From the NCBI GenBank assembly GCA_013002925.1, contig JABDLQ010000396.1:1-17755 (forward strand): a stretch of DNA of 17,755 nucleotides, read 5' to 3'. Below, one piece after another: positions 7,720 through 14,019 of the stretch. The stretch comes from Gammaproteobacteria bacterium (GTDB lineage Bacteria; Pseudomonadota; Gammaproteobacteria; Steroidobacterales; SZUA-146). Below the pieces are notes generated by a model. That model was not told the origin of the DNA. It was given only the letters and a program-made list of their open reading frames with translations, and searched no databases. The stretch's first letter is position 1, and each line of letters opens with the position of its first letter. The position numbers were made by a program, and so were the translations under genes.

Positions 7720-8180
7720 AGCGCCAGCGGTTCAGATTGCCTCACGTATTCCAGTCGCACGCATTGTCAAACCTGGTATTGTTCGCCAACAAACAGAACT
7801 TGCGCAGTACACACTAAAATTAGTGCGGTTCGAGACAGCGTTTACCTTTGAGCAAGTGATATCGATTCAGGGGTTTTGTAGAGGTCTTGCTCGCATCACT
7901 GACAAAGCGCGGAGTTACCTCAAAAAAACCGTCAGGTCGACACTGTTAACCTTCGGAAGCAATTGTTCCCGCAATGTTTCCCTTTGAGCACGCGCATACT
8001 TGAGAATCTCCGCGAAGGGTGAAACATCAGGCATCGAAAACGCTTGCGAAGTCACAACCAGAATTAGCCATTAGAAAAACAGACGCATGTGTTTTCGCCG
8101 CGATCAGGATGTGCATCAGCGGGCCCGAACAGAACGTGTCGCTGGTCCGGCGTATGACTCGACACCGGACACTCCTGCTT
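7720..8180. other. Intergenic region, possible small ORF only
   Basis: 461 bases lie between the convergent NTF2-like gene and dsbA. A plus-strand frame from ATG 7706 to TGA 7987 overlaps the end of the NTF2-like gene by 14 bases and would encode 94 residues beginning MANSEAPAVQ. It has only a weak GGAA upstream and no recognisable domain, so it may be chance. A hairpin, TCCGG/CCGGA plus a wobble pair, at about 8151-8174 lies just after the dsbA stop but has no T tract. I see nothing else. Confidence 0.4.
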
Positions 8181-8999
8181 TTATCGTTCTACCATTTCCT
8201 TTGCAACAAGATAGTCGACAATGTCATTGAGCCGATCAATCGACTTGGCCATCGATCCTGATGTCACGTATTTTCCATTGATGACCAGCGTGGGCACGCT
8301 CTGGATGCGGTAGCGCTGGCTCAGGTTGCGTGCTTCGCGAGTTTTAGAGTCGACGTTGAACGATGCAAAGGTGCTTGCAAACTCATCGCCGTCGACACCA
8401 TTATCAGTAAAGATCTTTTTGATGGCAGCTTCGGAACTCAATGGATTGCGATTGGTGTGCATGGCCCGGAACATTGGTAAATGTATTTGCTCCGTAACAC
8501 CCAGGGCTTCCGCGGTGTAATAGGCTGCAGCGTGCAGCTGCGCAGTTTTATTGAATTGTGCCGGGATGCGTACAAAATTCACGCCAATGGGTTTGCGCTT
8601 CAGAAAGCCTTTGATGAATGGTTCAAAATTAAAACAATGCGGGCAGCTATACATGAACACTTCGGTTACTTCGACGATCCCGGCACCGCTGCTGGTCGGT
8701 TGCGTCGGGGTAAGTACCATGTAGTCTTTGCCGGCTTCAAACTTGTCCGCATTTGCGCTGACAATCGCTGCGGCATCAAAGTTGTCAATCCCCGCTTCCG
8801 GCCCCATCGCTGCGCGCGCAGCGGTTGCCTCGGGTGAGACTACCGTCGTTGATGTGCTGGCGGCTTTGGCCGCTGGGGCATCGGCCGTCGTCGTCTGTGC
8901 AGCCCGCGTAGCGGCCACCGTATTTTCGGCAGGTTTGTCAGCGCCACAGGCGGTAAGGGCGATCATCGCCGTAACAAGAATAAGGGCGGTTTTTTTCAT
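8181..8999 (-). CDS. dsbA: DsbA-family thiol:disulfide oxidoreductase, predicted lipoprotein
   Basis: A 272-residue envelope oxidoreductase that introduces disulfide bonds into exported proteins. The active site is C119-P-H-C122, the classic DsbA motif, in FMYSCPHCFNFEPF. The cis-proline loop SVPTLVI lies near residue 240. Unlike E. coli DsbA (a free periplasmic protein of about 190 mature residues), this one has a lipobox LTAC (Cys18) and then roughly 70 residues rich in Ala, Thr and Ser before the thioredoxin fold. It thus looks tethered to a membrane by a flexible stalk. The second of two adjacent ATGs (8999) is preferred: GGAG is six bases before it and only three before the first. It lies 47 bases downstream of cytochrome c4 and is probably co-transcribed, as in Pseudomonas. 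Confidence 0.93.
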   Translation of the reverse strand: MKKTALILVTAMIALTACGADKPAENTVAATRAAQTTTADAPAAKAASTSTTVVSPEATAARAAMGPEAGIDNFDAAAIVSANADKFEAGKDYMVLTPTQPTSSGAGIVEVTEVFMYSCPHCFNFEPFIKGFLKRKPIGVNFVRIPAQFNKTAQLHAAAYYTAEALGVTEQIHLPMFRAMHTNRNPLSSEAAIKKIFTDNGVDGDEFASTFASFNVDSKTREARNLSQRYRIQSVPTLVINGKYVTSGSMAKSIDRLNDIVDYLVAKEMVER

Positions 9000-9014
9000 C
9001 ATTTACTCCGGGTT

Positions 9015-9034
9015 CCGGGCGTGCATTTGCCCGG
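9015..9034 (-). other. Intercistronic hairpin between cytochrome c4 and dsbA genes
   Basis: CCGGGC and GCCCGG form a perfect 6-bp stem around an 8-base loop in the short gap between the two genes. No T tract follows on the minus strand, so it is not a typical terminator. It could stabilise the upstream message or weaken read-through to dsbA (inferred). Confidence 0.45.
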
Positions 9035-9046
9035 GTTTCTAGATTT

Positions 9047-9664
9047 TTAGTGCAGTCCCTGCATAAAGCTGGCGACAGCCTTCATGTCGTCTTCACTCAT
9101 CGATTTTGACACATCGTGCATCATTCCGTTCAACCCGCCATCGCGGGTGCCGTTGGCAAATGCTTTTAATTGGGCAACCGAATACGCTGATCGCTGGCCT
9201 GCTATAGCAGGCACATTGCTCAGTGGATTGCCTCTGCCCCGCGGGCCGTGGCAGGCCGCACAGGAAGCAATTTCACGCTCTTCATTGCCCATACGGTATA
9301 ACACAGAGCCGGCCTCGACCAGCGCTGCATCAGCCGCGCCCGGGGTTACCGTTTGCGATGCAAAGTACGCCGCGAGGTCCGCCATGTCCTGAGCAGACAG
9401 TGCCATTGCCTGGGCGTTCATCAGGGCAGCCAGCGGGGTTTTGACCTCGCCCGCCTTGTAGGCCTGTAGTCGTTGCACCAGGTATTTCGGGTGTTGACCG
9501 GCGAGACTGGGCCACTCGGGATTAATGCTGTTTCCATCCACACCATGGCAGGCGGAGCAAACGGCGGATTTAGCGCGCCCCTGCTCGATATTACCCGAAT
9601 GATTATCAGCCTGAGTATTCAGGGTGAGCAGGCTAACCGCCAGAATCATCAACAATCGCTTCAC
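9047..9664 (-). CDS. Cytochrome c4, periplasmic dihaem c-type cytochrome
   Basis: A 205-residue electron carrier with two similar class I cytochrome c domains, each with one covalent haem: CSACH at 36-40 and CAACH at 135-139. Met residues about 50 positions after each haem site are candidate sixth ligands. A signal peptide ends about residue 19 (TQA). Length and the two-domain layout match cytochrome c4, which passes electrons from the bc1 complex to cytochrome oxidases, particularly the cbb3 type. The start is a GTG at 9664 with an excellent GGAGGAAG ribosome binding site (9678-9671), six bases away. It heads an operon with dsbA and diverges from engB. The neighbourhood polA – engB – cc4 – dsbA is conserved in several gammaproteobacteria. 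Confidence 0.93.
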   Translation of the reverse strand: MKRLLMILAVSLLTLNTQADNHSGNIEQGRAKSAVCSACHGVDGNSINPEWPSLAGQHPKYLVQRLQAYKAGEVKTPLAALMNAQAMALSAQDMADLAAYFASQTVTPGAADAALVEAGSVLYRMGNEEREIASCAACHGPRGRGNPLSNVPAIAGQRSAYSVAQLKAFANGTRDGGLNGMMHDVSKSMSEDDMKAVASFMQGLH

Positions 9665-9781
9665 AGCTTACTTCCTCCAAACGCGAGCTAAAATGCTGCC
9701 AGACCTGTCATAATGGTGACTCCACGCCCCGGCGGCAGCCGGCATTGTACACCATTGGCCCCGCTGGCCCTACCGGATCTC

Positions 9782-10369
9782 ATGTCCCGATTCCAAAACA
9801 TTCAATTTCTGAAGAGCGCCAACGACGTCAAAGGGTTTCCACCGGATACAGGTCGCGAAGTCGCCTTTGCAGGGCGGTCAAATTCTGGCAAATCGAGCGC
9901 AATCAACGTGCTAACCCAGCGCCGGGGGCTTGCGCGCACCAGCAAGACGCCTGGGCGTACCCAGCTCATCAACTTTTTTGCGTACCCGGATGAACGGCGC
10001 CTGGTGGATTTGCCAGGCTATGGGTTTGCCAAAGTCCCGGCACGGGTTCAGCGTCACTGGCATGACCTCATGGGGCAATATTTCGAAAGACGTCAATGTC
10101 TGCAAGGGCTGGTGATACTGATGGACTCGCGCCGGCCGCTCATGCCGTTTGATCAGCATATGCTTGAATTTGCAGGCGACGCCGGCTGTCCGGTACATAT
10201 CTTACTCACCAAGGCCGACAAGCTGAGCCGTGGTGCGGCTGCGGCGAGTTTCGAAACAACCCGCCAGCAACTGGCACCCGGTGTGGGTCTCCAGTTGTTT
10301 TCAGCACTAAACCGGCAAGGCGTGGATGATGCAAGGGCGGTCATCAGCCAGTTTCTGGACTGGGACTGA
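9782..10369 (+). CDS. engB: Ribosome biogenesis GTPase EngB (YihA/YsxC)
   Basis: A 195-residue TRAFAC-class GTPase needed for late assembly of the large ribosomal subunit. The G motifs are complete: G1 GRSNSGKS, the conserved switch segment TSKTPGRTQLINFF, G3 DLPGYG, G4 TKAD and G5 SAL. I place the start at ATG 9782 because the product then begins MSRFQNIQFLKSA, which aligns with the start of E. coli YihA. The frame is open further upstream and could add 23 residues of no family resemblance. The ribosome binding site is weak. It diverges from cytochrome c4 and converges on polA with the small RNA between, as yihA does at the E. coli polA–spf–yihA locus. Confidence 0.95.
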   Translation: MSRFQNIQFLKSANDVKGFPPDTGREVAFAGRSNSGKSSAINVLTQRRGLARTSKTPGRTQLINFFAYPDERRLVDLPGYGFAKVPARVQRHWHDLMGQYFERRQCLQGLVILMDSRRPLMPFDQHMLEFAGDAGCPVHILLTKADKLSRGAAAASFETTRQQLAPGVGLQLFSALNRQGVDDARAVISQFLDWD

Positions 10370-10390
10370 ATGCATTCATGCTGTTTCGAG

Positions 10391-10432
10391 TCATAAAGAA
10401 ACCCCGGCGCCGATTAGGGGGACGCCGGGGTT
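10391..10432 (-). terminator. Rho-independent terminator of the small RNA
   Basis: A perfect 10-bp GC-rich stem (10432-10423 with 10409-10400) is followed on the minus strand by TCTTTATGA. Together with the stem's final TT this gives TTTCTTT. On the plus strand no T tract follows, so it is directional and does not obviously terminate engB. Confidence 0.7.
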
Positions 10433-10508
10433 AACCTGCACCCGGCATGGGGAGGCCGGGTCAACGCCCGCACAGGGAGGGCAGCGGGCTAGCGTCATCA
10501 CACGCTTA
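10393..10508 (-). ncRNA. Small RNA with C-rich loops at the Spot 42/ErsA/sX13 locus
   Basis: About 115 nt are predicted on the minus strand, downstream of polA and in the same direction. In 5' to 3' order there are four hairpins: AGCGU/ACGCU (10506-10491, loop GUGAUG); GCCCGC/GCGGGC (10489-10466, loop UGCCCUCCCUGU); ACCCGGC/GCCGGGU (10461-10440, loop CUCCCCAU); and AACCCCGGCG/CGCCGGGGUU (10432-10400, loop UCCCCCUAAUCGG), the terminator. All stems are perfect. The three C-rich loops can pair with Shine-Dalgarno-like GGAGG or GGGGA. The same place between polA and engB holds Spot 42 in enterics, ErsA in Pseudomonas and, as I recall, the C-rich-loop RNA sX13 in Xanthomonas. The layout here is closest to sX13. 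The 5' end is inferred from the promoter. It probably acts with Hfq on target mRNAs (inferred). Confidence 0.8.
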
Positions 10509-10542
10509 ATATACTTTGAGCGAAGGTCACAGGATAAGTTCC
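10508..10542 (-). promoter_or_regulatory. Sigma-E/AlgU-type promoter of the small RNA
   Basis: On the minus strand, GGAACTT (10542-10536) is a perfect match to the sigma-E -35 consensus. A 16-base spacer leads to TCAAA (10519-10515), four of five matches to TCTAA. The expected start is near 10508. A TATATT (10513-10508) overlaps and could serve sigma-70 from a start near 10501, though I see no matching -35. An A/T tract at 10561-10581 lies about 20 bases upstream of the -35 and could act like an UP element or help end the polA transcript. ErsA of Pseudomonas is known to be AlgU-dependent. Confidence 0.65.
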
Positions 10543-10644
10543 GGATTCTGCAATTATCTTAAAAAAAACAATAAAAACAAAGTAATAGATCCACCGTTGC
10601 GAACAGGGGCAGTCGCCAGATCGCCGTGCCGACCGGACTTTACG

Positions 10645-13344
10645 TCAGTGAGCTTCATCCCAGTTAGCGCCGGTGTCAGCGTCCACTTTCAACGGTACAT
10701 TTAACGTAGCCGCCGCGCACATGAGATCTTTCACGCTCGTCATAACGTCCTGCACGATCGATTCGTCGACCTCCAGCACCAATTCGTCGTGGACCTGCAT
10801 AATCAGCCGCGCATTAACCGACTCGCTCTGCAACCAGTCATAGACCGAGATCATGGCTCGCTTGATGATGTCGGCAGCCGTGCCCTGCATCGGCGCATTG
10901 ATCGCGCTGCGTTCCGCATACTGGCGGCGCTGGACATTGCGTGCATTGATGTCAGGCAGATACAAACGGCGGCCAAAAACCGTCTCTACATACCCTTCAT
11001 CACGCGCCTGTATGCGGGTGCGATCCATATAATCGCGTACCCCCGGATAGCGTTCGAAATATAAATTGACATAATCCTGTGCTGCGTGGCGACTGATATT
11101 GAGCTGCTTGGCAAGCCCGAAGGCGGACATGCCGTAAATCAGACCAAAATTAATGGCTTTGGCCGAGCGGCGCTGATCGGCAGTAACGTCTTCAAGCGGT
11201 GTGGTAAACACTTCTGCTGCCGTGGCCTGATGAATGTCACGATCATCTGCAAAGGCCTGGCAAAGCCCGTCGTCCTTTGACAGGTGGGCCATAATGCGAA
11301 GTTCTATCTGTGAGTAATCGGCGGCCAGCAAGGTATATCCGGGGCTTGCGATAAACGCCTGGCGGATGCGCCGCCCCTGTGCGGTACGAATCGGAATGTT
11401 TTGCAGGTTCGGGTCTGCCGACGACAGACGTCCAGTCGCAGCAACTGCCTGGTGATACGAGGTATGCACCCGACCGGTTTCCGGGTCAGCCAATTCGGGC
11501 AACTTGTCGGAGTAAGTGGATTTGAGTTTACTCAGGCTGCGGTAGTCAAGAATCAGCTGCGGTAACGGATAATCATGAGCCAGTTCCTGCAGCACATCTT
11601 CGGCGGTCGAGGGCTGTCCTTTCGGGGTTTTGCGAATCACGGGCAGGCCCTGCTTTTCAAACAGAATTTCCTGCAATTGCTTTGGCGAGCCCAGATTGAA
11701 CGGGCCACCTGCAGCCGCGTGCGCCGCCTCCTCGAGCTTTTTCATGACGCCGGCAAATTCCACGCTAAGATCACGGAGCATCGCGATATCAAGGCACACT
11801 CCGGTATGTTCCATTTCCAGCAAGACCGGCACGAGTGGTTTTTCGATTGTTGTGTAGACTTCGCTGAGCCGTTTGAGTTTCTCAAGTTGCGGCCACAGAA
11901 CGTGGTGCAGGCGCAATGTGAGGTCGGCATCCTCTGCGGCATAGGGACCAGCCGTGTCCAGATGCACCTGATCGAAAGTGATCTGTTTTGCCCCCTTGCC
12001 GGCGACGTCTTCATAATGGATCGGATCGATACCCAGATAGCGTCGTGAAACACTATCCATATCATGTCGGGTGGCCGTGCTGTTGAGCACATAGGACTCT
12101 AGCATGGTGTCGAACTCGATGCCCCTGAGTTCTACGCCGTGATTACGCAGAACGTGGGCATCGTATTTGAGATGATGACCTGTTTTGGGCTTTTCGGGAT
12201 CTTCCAGCAGCGGTCTGAGTTTGCCAAGAACGTAATCACGATCCAGTTGTTGTGGCGCCCCGGCATAACTATGTGCTACCGGCACATAGGCGGCATGCGC
12301 TTGTGCGACACAAAATGACACACCGACGATCTCGGCAACCATGTAGTTGAGACTGGTGGTTTCTGTATCGAACGCAAAACATTTGCTGTCCTGAAGGCGT
12401 TTTAACCATTTTTTGAAGCTCTTTTTTGTCAGCACGATTTCATAAACGTTGTCGTCACCGCCGCTGTCTGAGAGTTCGGTTTCCTTTTCCGGTAATTGCT
12501 TTATGAGTGTGTTGAATTCAAGTCGTGTGTACAGTTCCCGTAAGCCGCTGGTGTCCCGTGGATTGAGTTTCAGGTCCTGCGGTTTGATCTCAAGATCGAT
12601 ATCCTGGCGGATCCGGGCCAGTTCCCGGGACATCACCAGCTGTGGAATGTGATCCCGCAAACTTTCGCCGACCTTGCCCTTGATCTGGTCGCTGTTTTCA
12701 ATCAGCTTGTCCAGGTTATCGTAGGCGTTTAACCATTTGGCAGCAGTTTTTGGACCAACTTTTGGCACCCCCGGAATGTTGTCGGACGCATCTCCGACCA
12801 GGCCCAGATAATCGACGATCTGATCGGGTCGAACGCCAAATTTTTCCTGCACGGCAGCGGCATCCATCTTGCTGTTTTTCATGGTATCAACCAGTGTCAC
12901 CTGGTCATCCACCAGTTGCGTCAGGTCCTTGTCGCCGGTGGACACCACCACACGCATGCCGCGCTTGCTCGCCCGTTTTGCCAGGGTGCCGATGACGTCA
13001 TCGGCTTCGACTCCCGCCACTTGCAGCAACGGGAAACCCAGTAGTTGTGCAATCTGGTGGATGGGCTCAATCTGGTCACGTAACTCCTCGGGCATCGGTG
13101 GACGGTTGGCCTTGTACTGATCGTAGATGTCGTGACGAAACGTCGGCCCTTTGGCATCAAACACCACCGCCATGTGAGAGGTCTCATGGTCATTGAACAA
13201 GCGGGTCAGCATGTTGGTGACACCCAGGATTGCCCCGGTGGGATCACCAGATGAATTGGTCAGCGCCGGCAACGCATGGAAGGCCCGGTACAAATACGAA
13301 GAGCCGTCCACCAGTATCAGCAAGTTTGGGTCTTTATCCGCCAT
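10645..13344 (-). CDS. polA: DNA polymerase I
   Basis: An 899-residue three-domain repair and replication polymerase. The 5' nuclease domain starts at once (LILVDGSSYLYRAFHALP). A 3'-5' exonuclease domain has the catalytic pair D326 and E328 in FDTETTSL, so proofreading is retained. The polymerase domain has motif A DYSQIELRI (D676), motif B around RRSAKAINFGLIYG and motif C VHDELVLE (D853). These residues sit exactly 29 positions before their E. coli counterparts (355/357, 705, 882) and the protein is 29 shorter than the 928-residue E. coli enzyme. With D13 aligned in both, this supports ATG 13344 over the upstream in-frame TTG 13374 and places the difference between D13 and D326. It is the last gene of the minus-strand string after lptM; the small RNA follows. 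Confidence 0.97.
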   Translation of the reverse strand: MADKDPNLLILVDGSSYLYRAFHALPALTNSSGDPTGAILGVTNMLTRLFNDHETSHMAVVFDAKGPTFRHDIYDQYKANRPPMPEELRDQIEPIHQIAQLLGFPLLQVAGVEADDVIGTLAKRASKRGMRVVVSTGDKDLTQLVDDQVTLVDTMKNSKMDAAAVQEKFGVRPDQIVDYLGLVGDASDNIPGVPKVGPKTAAKWLNAYDNLDKLIENSDQIKGKVGESLRDHIPQLVMSRELARIRQDIDLEIKPQDLKLNPRDTSGLRELYTRLEFNTLIKQLPEKETELSDSGGDDNVYEIVLTKKSFKKWLKRLQDSKCFAFDTETTSLNYMVAEIVGVSFCVAQAHAAYVPVAHSYAGAPQQLDRDYVLGKLRPLLEDPEKPKTGHHLKYDAHVLRNHGVELRGIEFDTMLESYVLNSTATRHDMDSVSRRYLGIDPIHYEDVAGKGAKQITFDQVHLDTAGPYAAEDADLTLRLHHVLWPQLEKLKRLSEVYTTIEKPLVPVLLEMEHTGVCLDIAMLRDLSVEFAGVMKKLEEAAHAAAGGPFNLGSPKQLQEILFEKQGLPVIRKTPKGQPSTAEDVLQELAHDYPLPQLILDYRSLSKLKSTYSDKLPELADPETGRVHTSYHQAVAATGRLSSADPNLQNIPIRTAQGRRIRQAFIASPGYTLLAADYSQIELRIMAHLSKDDGLCQAFADDRDIHQATAAEVFTTPLEDVTADQRRSAKAINFGLIYGMSAFGLAKQLNISRHAAQDYVNLYFERYPGVRDYMDRTRIQARDEGYVETVFGRRLYLPDINARNVQRRQYAERSAINAPMQGTAADIIKRAMISVYDWLQSESVNARLIMQVHDELVLEVDESIVQDVMTSVKDLMCAAATLNVPLKVDADTGANWDEAH

Positions 13345-13397
13345 GTGGTCGCCTGCGAAGTGGGGTCGGATCAAAAAATGTCAATACTACACAGAAG

Positions 13398-13565
13398 CTA
13401 GTCAGGTGCAGTTTCGGATTCTTCCTGTTCAGGAGTTGTCGCGACGTCGGGCACGGCGACAGGCTCCGGCAGATACAGTGGCCCCAGCTGACCGCAACCT
13501 GCCCCCGACAGACCGCACAAAAGCCATGCAACGATACGAATCCTCTTGAAAATAGTACCTGTCAT
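13398..13565 (-). CDS. lptM: LPS translocon maturation lipoprotein LptM (YifL-like)
   Basis: A 55-residue lipoprotein. A positively charged start (FKRIR) and a hydrophobic segment lead to the lipobox SGAGC, and the mature protein begins CGQLGPLYLPEP. The CGxxGPLYxP signature immediately after the lipid-carrying cysteine is diagnostic for LptM/YifL. In E. coli this outer-membrane-associated protein binds the LptD/E translocon and promotes correct disulfide formation in LptD. The acidic, Pro/Glu-rich tail is typical. The ATG at 13565 gives a normal signal peptide; a longer frame reaches only a TTG at 13607 inside the previous gene. It starts ten bases after the thioesterase stop and ends 53 bases before polA, so co-transcription with both is likely. 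Confidence 0.85.
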   Translation of the reverse strand: MTGTIFKRIRIVAWLLCGLSGAGCGQLGPLYLPEPVAVPDVATTPEQEESETAPD

Positions 13566-13575
13566 CGTCGTCTGG

Positions 13576-14019
13576 TCAGCCGGGTTTACGGTGATCCAGT
13601 ATGGCAACGGTCAGTCTTGAAATGCAAGTCAACCGGTCCTGTTCATCGCAGATCCGAATTTCCCACACCTGGGTGTTTCTGCCTATATGCAGTGGTCGTG
13701 CCGTGCCGGTGACGAGGCCTTCAGAGACGCTGCGAACATGATTGGCATTCACCTCGATGCCCACGCCGTACTGTGCGCTGACATCCAAAGTCAGGTTAGC
13801 AGCCAGGCTACCCAGGGATTCAGCCAGGGACACCGACGCACCGCCATGCAGCACACCAAAAGGTTGCCGGGTACGAGCATCAACGGGCATCGTGCCGCGC
13901 AGATAATCGCCGCCAATTTCCGTGCAGACGATGCCCAGCGTATGCGCCAGCGTGTCTTTGCTGGTCTGATCTAACGCATGCAGATCAGGTTGACCGAACC
14001 AAACGGAATCGCTTTTCAT
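13576..14019 (-). CDS. Hotdog-fold acyl-CoA thioesterase, YdiI/MenI-like
   Basis: A 147-residue cytoplasmic single-hotdog thioesterase. The segment MPVDARTRQPFGVLHGG (44-60), then ASVSLAESLGS with the catalytic Glu67, and INANHVRS-like EVNANHVRS follow E. coli YdiI (MenI, DHNA-CoA thioesterase) closely; H58-G-G contributes to the active site. YdiI relatives also cleave benzoyl- and fatty acyl-CoA, and no menaquinone genes are nearby, so I do not assign MenI. The start codon overlaps the end of the carbamoyltransferase gene by four bases (ATGA, 14019-14016), which indicates coupled translation with an apparently unrelated enzyme. Confidence 0.9.
   Translation of the reverse strand: MKSDSVWFGQPDLHALDQTSKDTLAHTLGIVCTEIGGDYLRGTMPVDARTRQPFGVLHGGASVSLAESLGSLAANLTLDVSAQYGVGIEVNANHVRSVSEGLVTGTARPLHIGRNTQVWEIRICDEQDRLTCISRLTVAILDHRKPG

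Noticed and set aside
9713..9781. Longer EngB beginning at 9713
   Set aside because: The extra 23 residues are Pro/Leu-rich and unlike EngB. The family start aligns at 9782.
10400..10489. Plus-strand reading of the small RNA region as a CsrB/RsmZ-like decoy, since its loops contain AGGGGGA, TGGGGAG and ACAGGGA
   Set aside because: The promoter-like GGAACTT...TCAAA and the T-rich tail both point to the minus strand, and there is no T tract or promoter for a plus-strand RNA. The GGA loops are the complement of the C-rich loops.
13345..13374. Upstream start for polA at TTG 13374
   Set aside because: Starting at ATG 13344 puts D13 at the same number as in E. coli Pol I. The extra ten residues have no counterpart.
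13379..13384. Perfect TTGACA on the minus strand before polA, as a -35 element
   Set aside because: Seventeen bases downstream the sequence is ACTTCG, with no acceptable -10 at 16 to 18 bases. Expression from the upstream genes is more likely.
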